From assembly GCA_964557855.1 (NCBI GenBank), contig CAZLBP010000004.1, positions 1 to 64,000 of the forward strand: a stretch of 64,000 nt of DNA, read 5' to 3'. Both the position numbers and the translations under genes were made by a program. Of the stretch, positions 33,963 to 42,811 are shown piece after piece. Positions within the stretch are counted from its first letter, which is position 1, and each line of letters starts with the position of its first letter. This DNA is from JAJRZL01 sp964557855. GTDB taxonomy: Bacteria; Zixibacteria; MSB-5A5; GN15; FEB-12. The notes under the pieces were generated by a model. That model was not told the DNA's origin. It saw only the letters and a list, made by a program, of their open reading frames with translations, and searched no databases.

Positions 33963-34403
33963 ATGGGTAAGTTTTTCCTGGGAGCGCGAGAGCGGTTGGT
34001 CAAGGACGACTCGATTCCGGTCGAGTTGTTGCCTTCCAACAAAACTCTCTATTTGGCAAAGCTCAACAACGATGAAGACGCGGATCCATCGCCGGTGGAG
34101 TGCAATAATCTCAAGCAGGTATTCGAGAAGTTTCGTCCCTCGTTTGAGGCGGAACTGGAAAGCACCGAAGGTGAGCCGGTAAACGCCGAGTTCACGATTA
34201 AGGCGATGAAAGATTTCACATCGAAGGAGCTGATCGAACAAAACGACTATCTGCAAAAGACGTACTACAGCAAAGAGATTCTGGCGGATCTCGACAAACA
34301 GCTGAAGAAGAACAAGCCGCTACAGAAGACCCTGCAAGACAAAGAGAAGAAAGAAGCTCTGCTGAAAGTGGCCAAGTACTACGTTGATCTGTTGAGCGAA
34401 TAA
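33963..34403 (+). CDS. tssB: T6SS contractile sheath small subunit TssB
   Basis: A 146-aa protein with GAAGGAG before the ATG. It has the VipA/TssB pattern: LPSNKTLYLAKLNNDEDADPSPVECNNLKQVFEKFRPS, then beta strands with EFTIKAMKDFTSKELIEQNDYL and a helical C-terminus (QLKKNKPLQKTLQDKEKKEALLKVAKYY). It pairs with TssC, encoded 18 bases downstream, to form the contractile sheath that ClpV recycles. A little shorter than Proteobacterial TssB (~165 aa). Confidence 0.85.
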   Translation: MGKFFLGARERLVKDDSIPVELLPSNKTLYLAKLNNDEDADPSPVECNNLKQVFEKFRPSFEAELESTEGEPVNAEFTIKAMKDFTSKELIEQNDYLQKTYYSKEILADLDKQLKKNKPLQKTLQDKEKKEALLKVAKYYVDLLSE

Positions 34404-34421
34404 AAACGAGGTGTAGGATAT

Positions 34422-35858
34422 ATGGGCGAAGAAGAGAAAAACGAAGCACAGCCGCAGGCAGCCGAAGCTGCTGAAGCAGAAGCGAAGCCAACAGCCGAAC
34501 CGGGGGAGAAGCTGTCCGATGAGGAGTTTTCCGGCATTCTGGGGGACACATTCGGTGATTTCAAGCAACTGGCAAATCTGTTGCCGTCGTTCAAAACAGC
34601 CGACGGCGACCTGGTGCGAGGCGTGGAATGGCTGGACCCGAAAAAGGACTTCCAGCGCAAGGATTTCCTCACGAAGAAAGACCACGCCAAACAGCGCAAG
34701 CTCCTGGCCGAACGGTTGAAGATCTGGATCAATCAGTTTTCCAGCGCCGACAGCGTGGATGACATTCGCAAGAACTTGAATGAAGAAGCCACCAAGCTGG
34801 AAGCCAATCTGGAAAAGAACATGAGGAAGGTTCACCGGGAAAGCCGTGAACTGGAGACGACTTATCGAGCCATCGACAAGTTCTTTGCCAACGCTCAGGC
34901 GGAACCGGATGACAAGGTCAACGCCTGGTTTTCGAACGTGAGCACGGAACAGCTGATGGACCCGGATGACAAAGAGAAGTTCGAACAGTTGAGCAAAGCC
35001 ATTGCCGACGAATTTCGTGAGTGGGGTATCAAGCGGTGCTATGCCAACTGCGTCATTCCCGGCTATGTCGGCAGTGTCGAGAATATCGACAGCCTGGCGC
35101 GGCTGATCGGATTCCCCAACAAGGTTCACGTAATGACGGATATGCCGGATTTCGAGTCGGTGGAAGAGATTATGGATATGCTCGAGGATCCCAGCTTTGA
35201 CAGTCTGACCAGTTCGGATAACTATAAGCAGTATGTGGCATTGTTCGCCAACTACGTCCAGGCTCGGAGCGCCAATCAGTACGAGGACGAAGACATGTGG
35301 ATTCCGCCTTCGGCAGCGGTGGCCGGCATGATGTATCAGGGTGACGAGAGTGACGGCATGCAGCAGCCTCGCGCCGGATACAAGTACGGCAAGGTGGCGG
35401 ACGCCAAGTACCTCCGGTTCCGAGCCAATCAGCCCGATGCCAGCAAGATAAACGAGAAGGGCGTCAATCCGATGGTGAATTTCGAAGGTCAGGCGGTGGC
35501 GATGGGGGCGGCAACGCTGTTCAACAAGGAAACATTCAATGTCTACTCCATTCGTCGAACATATGACTACGTCTACAAGACCCTGCGCAACTACCTGAAT
35601 AAGCAGACGTTCAATGTTATCGACCAGAAGTTCATTGACACGCTCAGAAAGGACATCGACAAGTTCATGCGTGCCATAAGCGGTGGTGACAATATCTTGC
35701 AAGACTACAACGTGAAGATCTTTGCTGACGACGAAATGCGCAAGAGACAGGAAGTTGACATCAAGGTCGCCCTGAATCCCAAGTACCCGGCCCGGACTTT
35801 CAATATCGAATTCACGGCCTGGAACGATGAGAATCAAACTGCCGTCAAAGACAAATAG
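34422..35858 (+). CDS. tssC: T6SS contractile sheath large subunit TssC
   Basis: 478 aa. An Ala/Glu-rich N-terminal extension (residues 1-30) precedes the VipB/TssC body: YRAIDKFFANAQAEPDDKVNAWFSNVSTEQLMDP, then the C-terminal half with MWIPPSAAVAGMMYQ, PRAGYKYG, NEKGVNPMVNFEGQAVAMGAATLFNK and RRTYDYVYKTLRNYLNKQTF, which is the conserved sheath core. With TssB it forms the sheath around the Hcp tube. About 90 bases of non-coding DNA separate it from hcp, which may allow separate RNA processing. Confidence 0.88.
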   Translation: MGEEEKNEAQPQAAEAAEAEAKPTAEPGEKLSDEEFSGILGDTFGDFKQLANLLPSFKTADGDLVRGVEWLDPKKDFQRKDFLTKKDHAKQRKLLAERLKIWINQFSSADSVDDIRKNLNEEATKLEANLEKNMRKVHRESRELETTYRAIDKFFANAQAEPDDKVNAWFSNVSTEQLMDPDDKEKFEQLSKAIADEFREWGIKRCYANCVIPGYVGSVENIDSLARLIGFPNKVHVMTDMPDFESVEEIMDMLEDPSFDSLTSSDNYKQYVALFANYVQARSANQYEDEDMWIPPSAAVAGMMYQGDESDGMQQPRAGYKYGKVADAKYLRFRANQPDASKINEKGVNPMVNFEGQAVAMGAATLFNKETFNVYSIRRTYDYVYKTLRNYLNKQTFNVIDQKFIDTLRKDIDKFMRAISGGDNILQDYNVKIFADDEMRKRQEVDIKVALNPKYPARTFNIEFTAWNDENQTAVKDK

Positions 35859-35949
35859 CGCGAGAGAACCAAAAACCGAAATACGGATTACACAACCAAT
35901 ACGAATCAGATAACCACAACTAAACTACAGTTGCACAAGGAGAATCACA

Positions 35950-36360
35950 ATGGCACACAGACCGAAAGTCTTCGTGGACGGTGTCGAGTACCCGCACGTG
36001 TTCGAGGTGTCCTACCGTCTGTACACGCAGAAAGACGAAACCGGCCGTCCGACGGACCGCGCTCACGCGGGCACGATCCGGATGCGAGTTGAGTCGGCCG
36101 AAGACGGCAATGTCGATCTCGCCCGGTGGGCAATGGACACGAGCAAGACCAACTGGAAGTCCGGTGAAGTCCAATTCTTCAACAAAGACGGCGCCGACAT
36201 GAAGAAGCTGACGTGGGAAGACGGCTTCGTTACCGAGTTCGAGGAAATGATCCCGCACATCAAGGATCGCCCCGACGAACAGGTGTATCAGTACCTGGAG
36301 ATTTCCGCCAACAAGATTACGGTCGGCGACGCCGAAATCGTGAACTACTGGGACAAATAG
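35950..36360 (+). CDS. tssD: T6SS tube protein Hcp/TssD, Bacteroidota-like (T6SSiii) type
   Basis: A 136-aa tube subunit with AAGGAG before the ATG. The pattern KVFVDGVEYPHVFEVSYRLY...DETGRPTDRAHAGTIRMRVES...LARWAMD...GEVQFFNKDG...LTWEDGFVTEFEE and the ending ISANKITVGDAEIVNYW matches, from memory, the TssD proteins of Bacteroidota T6SSiii, not the Proteobacterial Hcp pattern. It forms the hexameric tube expelled with VgrG and PAAR. A terminator-like hairpin follows at once, so hcp is probably transcribed in excess of downstream genes. Confidence 0.85.
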   Translation: MAHRPKVFVDGVEYPHVFEVSYRLYTQKDETGRPTDRAHAGTIRMRVESAEDGNVDLARWAMDTSKTNWKSGEVQFFNKDGADMKKLTWEDGFVTEFEEMIPHIKDRPDEQVYQYLEISANKITVGDAEIVNYWDK

Positions 36361-36372
36361 AGAGAGCTTGCA

Positions 36373-36409
36373 CGAGCCGGACAGGTCGCGGCTTGTCCGG
36401 CTTGTTTTT
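36373..36409 (+). terminator. Terminator-like hairpin between hcp and vgrG
   Basis: AGCCGGACA (36,375-36,383) pairs perfectly with TGTCCGGCT (36,394-36,402); C373-G404 and G374-T403 may extend the stem. TGTTTTT follows (36,403-36,409). It lies 13 bases past the hcp stop and would act as a partial terminator or 3' stabiliser. Confidence 0.75.
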
Positions 36410-36436
36410 GACGTTCTCCGAATTCTGTGAGTAGCC

Positions 36437-38281
36437 ATGGCTGAAGCACCAACACCACCTGTCGAATCGAGTGAATCGTCGTACGGCACCGAGGCCAGAT
36501 GCCTGATTGAAATCAGCGGTCAGAAGATAACGTACGATATCCTGTCCGTCCGGCTGGATCAGTATGTCGATGACCACCATGTGTTGCAGGTCCGCATCCG
36601 CAAAGTGGGGTTGTCTTCAAACGAGGGCGAATTCGAAAACCCGACGGAGTTTTCGGATAAGCTCGGTCAGTCGCTGTCTCTTAAGATCGAGGCCACCCAA
36701 TTCAGCACGTCGGGCAGCGCCAAAATGAAATTCATCGGCATCGTTACCGAGGTAAGATTCGACAGCAGCATTGACGGTATCAACACTGTTCTGATTACGG
36801 CTCATTCCCCGACGTTGGCAATGGACGGTGCGCCGCGAAACCGCATCGTCGGCCAAAACATGAACCTGAAAGATATCGTGGGCAAGGTAGTCGGTGAATA
36901 CGAGATTACTCAGGGCCGGGTCGATGCCGGCGATATATGTGTCGAAAACGACCGGGGCAACAAAGAGCTGGACTCCAACGTACAACTGGCCGAGTCCGAT
37001 ATGGCCTACCTGCGGCGGATCGCTTCCGAGAACCACCTCTTCGCGTACTACGACGGCACTGCTTTCAATGTGGAAAAGGCGAAGACGAATAACGAGCAGG
37101 CTTTGTCGTGGCGTGTCGATCTGGGCTCTTTCTCTCTGGGGGTAGGTACCGGCCAGTTGAAGTACAAGGGACAGACCTGGGATACGATAAAAAAAGAGTC
37201 TTTGACGGGAAACGTCGGCAAGAGCGATCTGCGGGGTGCTTCCAGCACATTTTCCGGTAAAGCCCTGTCGGCATCGGAGGAGATCTATCCCACGACGGGA
37301 TCGTCGGGCGCGCCCAAGCACGCCGTCCAGAAGCAGCTCGACATCGCGTTGGTAAGAGAAGTTGAGGCCAGAGCCGGTCGAATGATGACCTGTCGGGGTA
37401 AGTCCATTGTCCCGTCTATTCAGGTCGGTTCGACCATCCGGGTCGGCGAAATGGGTGACCTGAGCGGACAATACTGGTTAACTTCCGTTTGCCACGTTTT
37501 CGAGCAAGGCGGGCAGTACCACAACGATTTCACTTGCGTGCCGCTGGAGATGGCCTACCCACAGATACGCTACGAAAGACAACCGTATGCTTACTTCCAG
37601 ACAGGCGTCGTGACCAACAATGAGGATCCGGAGAATCTGGGCCGGGTGAAAGTGCGCCTGGCGCATCACAGCTCTGCCGAAGAATCGGAGTTTATGCGGA
37701 TTATGACTTTCGATGGCGGCAAGGAGCGCGGCTGGTTCGCCCTGCCGGAAATCGATGACGAAGTGTTGGTGGCGTATGAACGCGGCAACCCGAATGCGCC
37801 GGTCGTATTGGGGGGCCTGTACAACGGCAAAGACGTACCCCCCATGACCAATTCGGATACCGTAGCCGGCGGCAAGGTCGAGAAGAAGATTTATCGGACG
37901 CGGAACGGAAATGAAATCATCTTTGTCGATAAAGACGGCGCCGAAACCATTACGATAACGCAGAAGAGCGGCACCAATACTCTGCTTCTCAATATGGACG
38001 GCCCGCGGATTGTTGTCGAGTCGACCGGGGACATTCTAATGAAGGGCAAGACCATCACATTGGAGACGACCCAGGGTGATATTACATTGACATCCAAGGG
38101 TAAAATCGTCGGCGAGGCTCAGAGCGATGTTCAGCTCAAGGCTACCGCCAACTTCAAAAGCGAGGGGGGCATGAACTACGAAGCGAAAGGCGGGATCGGT
38201 TTTAAGGCCACTGGCACCCAGGCCAATCTGGAGGGCAGCGCCATGACAACCATCAAAGGCGGGATCGTTAAGATCAACTAG
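36437..38281 (+). CDS. tssI: T6SS spike protein VgrG/TssI
   Basis: A 614-aa spike. The gp27-like part covers roughly residues 15-370 (RLDQYVDDHHVLQVRIRK, ESDMAYLRRIASENHLFAYYDG). A gp5-like OB domain follows (YFQTGVVTNNEDPENLGRVKVRLAH, GWFALPEIDDEVLVAYERGNPNAPVVLGGLYN). The C-terminus is a beta-helix needle with short repeats (GDITLTSKGKIVGEAQSDVQLKATANF) ending KGGIVKIN. No C-terminal toxin domain is attached, so effectors should be loaded through PAAR. It is the only VgrG in the window. Confidence 0.93.
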   Translation: MAEAPTPPVESSESSYGTEARCLIEISGQKITYDILSVRLDQYVDDHHVLQVRIRKVGLSSNEGEFENPTEFSDKLGQSLSLKIEATQFSTSGSAKMKFIGIVTEVRFDSSIDGINTVLITAHSPTLAMDGAPRNRIVGQNMNLKDIVGKVVGEYEITQGRVDAGDICVENDRGNKELDSNVQLAESDMAYLRRIASENHLFAYYDGTAFNVEKAKTNNEQALSWRVDLGSFSLGVGTGQLKYKGQTWDTIKKESLTGNVGKSDLRGASSTFSGKALSASEEIYPTTGSSGAPKHAVQKQLDIALVREVEARAGRMMTCRGKSIVPSIQVGSTIRVGEMGDLSGQYWLTSVCHVFEQGGQYHNDFTCVPLEMAYPQIRYERQPYAYFQTGVVTNNEDPENLGRVKVRLAHHSSAEESEFMRIMTFDGGKERGWFALPEIDDEVLVAYERGNPNAPVVLGGLYNGKDVPPMTNSDTVAGGKVEKKIYRTRNGNEIIFVDKDGAETITITQKSGTNTLLLNMDGPRIVVESTGDILMKGKTITLETTQGDITLTSKGKIVGEAQSDVQLKATANFKSEGGMNYEAKGGIGFKATGTQANLEGSAMTTIKGGIVKIN

Positions 38282-38288
38282 GCTATTC

Positions 38289-38663
38289 ATGGAATATCTC
38301 TCATTGCCTTTGGTACTCAGGGAAGGGTACTTATCTCGGGCCAATCTGGAAGAATCCCTCAAATACTCGATCGGTTTGATTGTATGCACTCGGGTCGGTA
38401 TGATGCCGTTTGCGCCGGAGTACGGTTCGGCTTTATGGGAGAAAGAGTTCTCGGACATTCTGACCGCCAACAAGTCGGACATTCGGGCCGGCATCAGGAA
38501 CGCCATCGGTGAATTCGAAAAGAGACTGTACAATGTGTCCGTTTCCTTCACCGGGCTGGAAGATGCCTCTCCGCACACGCTGGGTATGATCATCAAGGTA
38601 TACGGTAACTACATTGACGGCACGGAAGAGAGCAAATTCGAGTCTACTTACCAACTCGGTTAA
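38289..38663 (+). CDS. tssE: T6SS baseplate protein TssE (gp25-like)
   Basis: 124 aa, starting eight bases after vgrG. It has the gp25/lysozyme-like pattern: LEESLKYSIGLIVCTRVGMMPFAPEYGSALWEKEF (the R-x-G-x-x-P-x-x-G-x-L core with G-M-M-P-F and Y-G-S) and a C-terminal strand SPHTLGMIIKVYGNY. In phage baseplates gp25 starts sheath polymerisation, and TssE has the same role. Length is normal. Confidence 0.88.
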   Translation: MEYLSLPLVLREGYLSRANLEESLKYSIGLIVCTRVGMMPFAPEYGSALWEKEFSDILTANKSDIRAGIRNAIGEFEKRLYNVSVSFTGLEDASPHTLGMIIKVYGNYIDGTEESKFESTYQLG

Positions 38664-38687
38664 TGAAGAGACTGATTGAACCGAATT

Positions 38688-40358
38688 ATGAGTGAAAGTC
38701 GTTCCCGGAACCAACAAGAGATTTTCGTCGATCTGTATCGCAACCTGCGCAAATACAATCCCGATACGCCCGAGTCGGCGGAGCGGCTGGATCCCATTCT
38801 GCGGCTCTTGCTTCAATTGTACGCCCACCAGTTGAGTCGAATCGACCGGAGACTCGATATGACCTGGGACATGGCCACGGATTCTCTGGTGAAGTCAGTC
38901 TGTCCGAACCGAGGCCGATGGCCCATTCCGGCCTTTACGGTCATGAGGTGTCGCCCCACCGACCCGGTTGTGGAGGTCGACACGCACACCCGTTTCTTCT
39001 ACAAAGAGCGCCGCGAAGGGGGCAAGACCTTCTTCTTTTCCCCTCATGCCGGCGGCAAGGTCATAGATGCTCAGGTGAAGAAGGTTTTGCTGCAAAACGA
39101 GAACAGGATCTTTGACCTGACTCCGGCCGAGGCATCGGACGCACCACCCCCATCACGGGCCGTGGTTCCCGGCGAGTCGGCTGGACCCTGGCGATTGTAT
39201 GTAGCGCTCGATTATGCCGGACTGCAATCCGGTCTGGCTGGCGCCAAAGCGTTTATCCAGGCGCAGCGCAATGTACTTAAACAACTGCGGTGGGGCTATT
39301 GGTACCCGGGATCGCATTTCGGATCATTTCAGGATGACAGCCGATTCTGTCCGGGTTTGACCTGTTCGATCGACGACATCCTGAACAGAGACAGGGAGAC
39401 GGTCGACTGGGGAGGTTTTCGCCGCAACGGTGATCTGTTCGACGAGGTGGAAGACAATTTCGTTCTTTTCCCCGGCGGCTTCACTTCGGTGTGGGAACCG
39501 GGACCGGTCGAGCCGGAGCTGGGTCGCCTGTGCCGAGCACAGAACATCTCGACGCCGCCGGAGAACGAACATCACTATTGGATCAGGGTCGACCTGCCGG
39601 ATCGCGGCAGCAAGAGAGCTTTTGCCGGAGGTCTCGGTATCTCTTTCGACAGCCTCCTGGCAACCAACAAGAATGAAATGATACTGTTCAAGCACACGGG
39701 TGGCAATCGGGTCGTGGAAATCGAGATCGCGGAGCATATTGACTCCGTTCTGGAAATTGTGGCGGTGGTCGATTCCAACGGCAACGACTATCGAGCTATA
39801 CACGACTTCCCCGATGATCCGGAAGTGAAAGTGTACGCCACGGAAGAGCGTCGCGATCATCTGGTACTCTGGTTCGACTATGGATCGGGTATTGATGTGC
39901 CACCGGATTCCATCACCGTTACGTATGCCGTGACGGACAGCGTTGCCGCCAACGGAATCGAGGCGGGTAAGATCAATGATCTGTACGAGAGTCATCCGGG
40001 CATTACTTCCGTCTCCAATATCACGGCCGTCAAAGGTGCGATTCCGGCGAAATCCAGAGAGCAGGTGCGGACCGAGGTGTCTCTGCGCCTGCGCCAGCGA
40101 GACCGCGCCCTGACCTTCGACGATATCGCGGCGTGGGCGCGGGTATTCGACCCCCGCATCAAGTCGGTCAAGTGCCGCAACGGAGTGCAGCGTTTTCGGC
40201 GGGGCTTGCGGAAGTGCATTATCGTTACCGTCACGGTCGATAAAGAAGAGTTTTATAGTGATGATGAGACGACACTCTTGCAGAGGCGCCTGAGAAGCTA
40301 CCTGAAGGCCCGATCGACCGTCAATACCCAGTACGATATCGAGGTAGAGAAAACATGA
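38688..40358 (+). CDS. tssF: T6SS baseplate wedge protein TssF
   Basis: About 556 aa from ATG 38,688 (MSESRSRNQQ); an in-frame TTG at 38,676 is a less likely start. The N-terminal LDPILRLLLQLYAHQLSRIDRRLD and TDSLVKSVCPNRGRWPIPAFTVMRCRP correspond to the TssF start (family proteins have VERLLEGFAFL-like and HL-P-S-A-P segments). The C-terminal half with AIPAKSREQVRTEVSLRLRQRDRALTFDDIAAWARVFDPRIKSVKC is the baseplate J-like domain. It combines with TssG (its gene starts within the stop of this one), TssE and TssK to form baseplate wedges. Confidence 0.8.
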   Translation: MSESRSRNQQEIFVDLYRNLRKYNPDTPESAERLDPILRLLLQLYAHQLSRIDRRLDMTWDMATDSLVKSVCPNRGRWPIPAFTVMRCRPTDPVVEVDTHTRFFYKERREGGKTFFFSPHAGGKVIDAQVKKVLLQNENRIFDLTPAEASDAPPPSRAVVPGESAGPWRLYVALDYAGLQSGLAGAKAFIQAQRNVLKQLRWGYWYPGSHFGSFQDDSRFCPGLTCSIDDILNRDRETVDWGGFRRNGDLFDEVEDNFVLFPGGFTSVWEPGPVEPELGRLCRAQNISTPPENEHHYWIRVDLPDRGSKRAFAGGLGISFDSLLATNKNEMILFKHTGGNRVVEIEIAEHIDSVLEIVAVVDSNGNDYRAIHDFPDDPEVKVYATEERRDHLVLWFDYGSGIDVPPDSITVTYAVTDSVAANGIEAGKINDLYESHPGITSVSNITAVKGAIPAKSREQVRTEVSLRLRQRDRALTFDDIAAWARVFDPRIKSVKCRNGVQRFRRGLRKCIIVTVTVDKEEFYSDDETTLLQRRLRSYLKARSTVNTQYDIEVEKT

Positions 40359-41272
40359 CGTCCGCCGAAAAACACGTGATGCCGGACCTGTGTCATCGAC
40401 GGAATCCGTTCCATTTCGTAACGGCCCTGGTCTTGCTCAGAACACTGGGAGTCAATCTCACCAAAGTTCACCTGAGAGCGGTCGGGGAATATCGAAACTA
40501 CAGAGGTGAAATTCTCGACCAAGCGCCGGCTCCCGGCGCCGCTTTGACCGGCACGACCGAGATTTCCTTGGACGTGGGCTTCTACAGTGCGGTCGATCAC
40601 ATGCCTTACCAGTTCTTCTACGGTATTCAGGGTGTTACGTCTCGTTCGGACAAGTGGGACGAAGATGCCCGCAGCTTGATGGCGCCGTTCGACGGATCGG
40701 TCATTCGATTCCAGGCGGAGGCTACGTATGAATCGTTGAAGTTCATTCTGACCTCCGTTAACTACGAGCATCTGGTGAAACAGCTCCAGTTGTTTGACTT
40801 CGATGCCGCAACGTATGCCGGGGACCTTGGCGAGGCGGTGTTCTGGTCATCTATCCTTCCCTATTTTCATTTCTGGGCCGGGAATCCGGAGGTCGTAGCC
40901 CGGACACTGACGTATCTTTTCGGCTACCGTTTTGAGATCAGGGAGAACATTGAAGCCGGGACCGACATTCCGGACGCGCTGCAATCCCGGCTGGGTCAGA
41001 AATTCAACCGCATGGGCAGTGAGTTCGTTCTGGGCAAAACGTACTCTGATTACGATTCCTGTTACGAAGTCCGGGTGTGCGGTGTGCCTTCGGAAGAAAC
41101 AGGTAACTGGTTGCCGGGCAAGACGCAACGAGAGAGATTGGAGAGGATGCTGCAGTATTGTATGCCGGCTGAGTATCAGTATCAAATACGTGTCATGGTT
41201 GACGGCAGAAAAAACAGGTTGGGGAAGCAGCAGAAAGAAGCATACCTGGGCATGTCGGCTTATGTGTCGTAA
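40355..41272 (+). CDS. tssG: T6SS baseplate protein TssG
   Basis: 305 aa, ATGA overlap with tssF. The pattern MPDLCHRRNPFHFVTALVLLRTLGVNL at the start corresponds to the TssG entry segment (F-F-Q-x-V-R-L-L-E in Proteobacteria), and the middle VFWSSILPYFHFWAGNPEVVARTLTYLFGYRFEIRENIEA is the usual G-x-P-x-x-L-x-x-L-L region. Position between tssF and tssK supports the call. TssG bridges TssF dimers and recruits TssK. Confidence 0.78.
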   Translation: MTSAEKHVMPDLCHRRNPFHFVTALVLLRTLGVNLTKVHLRAVGEYRNYRGEILDQAPAPGAALTGTTEISLDVGFYSAVDHMPYQFFYGIQGVTSRSDKWDEDARSLMAPFDGSVIRFQAEATYESLKFILTSVNYEHLVKQLQLFDFDAATYAGDLGEAVFWSSILPYFHFWAGNPEVVARTLTYLFGYRFEIRENIEAGTDIPDALQSRLGQKFNRMGSEFVLGKTYSDYDSCYEVRVCGVPSEETGNWLPGKTQRERLERMLQYCMPAEYQYQIRVMVDGRKNRLGKQQKEAYLGMSAYVS

Positions 41273-41351
41273 GTGGTCGATTGAGGCAGCATTGGTGTTG
41301 ACATTCGTGGCAGCGGACTATACATTCGAACATGATGGTTGAGGCAAGATA

Positions 41352-42794
41352 ATGGGCGACTTTGACTTATATGCCGTAAACTGGCAGGACGGGATGCTGA
41401 TCTCAAGGGAGCATCTCAAAGACCAGGAACGATATTTCGAGAATCTGGTACGCTGGTATGCTGGCGGTACCGACGACCGATACGGGCTTGTCAGAAAGCC
41501 GTTTTCCGGAAACGAGGCGTTGCGGTTAAGCCACACGGTCTCGGGTAACAGCATCCGGGTGGAAATATCAGAATGTCATGCTTTGATGCCGGACGGTGGC
41601 ATTGTGGCCATTGACGGCGCCTCCCGGAATGCCGTTTCAGGCGAGACAATAATCGGCGAGAGCGCCATTCCGGTGTATTTGGGCGTCTCCCGCACCGCCA
41701 GAAAACAGGTGGGCGAACCGGATCCGCAGGAAGACGTTCCCCGAGTCCCGTATCTGGTCAACGAATACTCTTTGCATCTGGGAGAACAGCCCGATCTGCC
41801 GGAAACCGGGTTTTTGCAGTTAGCCAATCTTCAGGTGATCGGAGACGATGTTCAGCCCGACGAAGGGTACTATCCCCCCTGTCTTTCGCTGCATGCTCTG
41901 GATCGACTGGCCGACAAGAACCGTGATTATCGTAATCGACTGGAGAACCTCTTGTCGCTCACCTCGCGCGCCTACGCCGCGGTAAGCACCGGCGGTTCGC
42001 TTTCGGAAGTGAAGAGTGATTTGCAGGTGGCATTCAAGGACACCATTTACCTGTTCGGGTATCATCTGTCTGCCGCGCTTGATGATTTCGTGGTGGGGCG
42101 CAATGCTAAACATCCGCTGGAGCTGGTGGTGTTTTTCAAGAAGTTGTTCCGTGTCATGACCACCCTGCTGAACTACCAGCCCGGTATGAAAGACTACCTG
42201 AACGAGAGGTTCTTCACGAAAGAAGCCAATACCGACGTCGGACAGTTTCTTTCGAGCGTGGACGGTTTTCTGTTTTCCGAGTACAATCATCGTGACCTGG
42301 GCGGCCATATTCGGTCAATCGACGAGATTAGTGCCGTGGTACACGGTTTATTCAGTTACTTAGCTCAAATCGGGCCGATCACGCCCGACGTGGCGGCCAC
42401 CGAGACTATCACGTATCAGGGCAAGACATATAATATGGTCCCTTATTCGGATTATCGCTGCGAGGAGGCGGGGGGACTGGTTTACCTGTTGCTCAACATT
42501 CCGGCTCCCCAGGCAATCAACGATCTGGTGGTGCTTCTGAACAAGGCGCTCTTCGGCATGAGTGAATGGAACTCTATGCAGGTCCGGCTCGGTTTGAATC
42601 AGGCGCGCAGCCTGGGTGAAACAGATCCGGTCAACGTAGACACTGTCACCCTCGGTAACAAGGTTGCCTTTCGGGCGCAGGATATGGTGCGGACACCGTC
42701 GGTCAACCAGGTCAACCTGATTTTCCGCGGCGCTCCGGATATCAACAAATTCGAAGGACTCGGCAAGACTGATTTGGCCGTGTATGCCGTATAG
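41352..42794 (+). CDS. tssK: T6SS baseplate-membrane connector TssK
   Basis: 480 aa. The start VNWQDGMLISREHLKDQERYFENLVRW corresponds to the TssK signature W-x-E-G-M-x-x-x-x-x-H-x-Q...Y. A shoulder domain rich in beta strands (HALMPDGGIVAIDG) and a helical middle (NYRNRLENLLSLTSRAYAAVSTG) follow, and the C-terminal head is the membrane-complex-binding region. TssK joins the baseplate to TssL/TssM. Since the membrane proteins here are unusual, the TssK head would be expected to diverge too. Eighty bases separate it from tssG. Confidence 0.82.
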   Translation: MGDFDLYAVNWQDGMLISREHLKDQERYFENLVRWYAGGTDDRYGLVRKPFSGNEALRLSHTVSGNSIRVEISECHALMPDGGIVAIDGASRNAVSGETIIGESAIPVYLGVSRTARKQVGEPDPQEDVPRVPYLVNEYSLHLGEQPDLPETGFLQLANLQVIGDDVQPDEGYYPPCLSLHALDRLADKNRDYRNRLENLLSLTSRAYAAVSTGGSLSEVKSDLQVAFKDTIYLFGYHLSAALDDFVVGRNAKHPLELVVFFKKLFRVMTTLLNYQPGMKDYLNERFFTKEANTDVGQFLSSVDGFLFSEYNHRDLGGHIRSIDEISAVVHGLFSYLAQIGPITPDVAATETITYQGKTYNMVPYSDYRCEEAGGLVYLLLNIPAPQAINDLVVLLNKALFGMSEWNSMQVRLGLNQARSLGETDPVNVDTVTLGNKVAFRAQDMVRTPSVNQVNLIFRGAPDINKFEGLGKTDLAVYAV

Positions 42795-42811
42795 CAGTTT
42801 GATGGAGTGAT

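Noticed and set aside
34320..35837. 505-codon minus-strand ORF opposite tssC
   Set aside because: It is entirely antisense to tssC, has a His/Val/Leu-rich composition typical of a mirror frame, and shows no domain.
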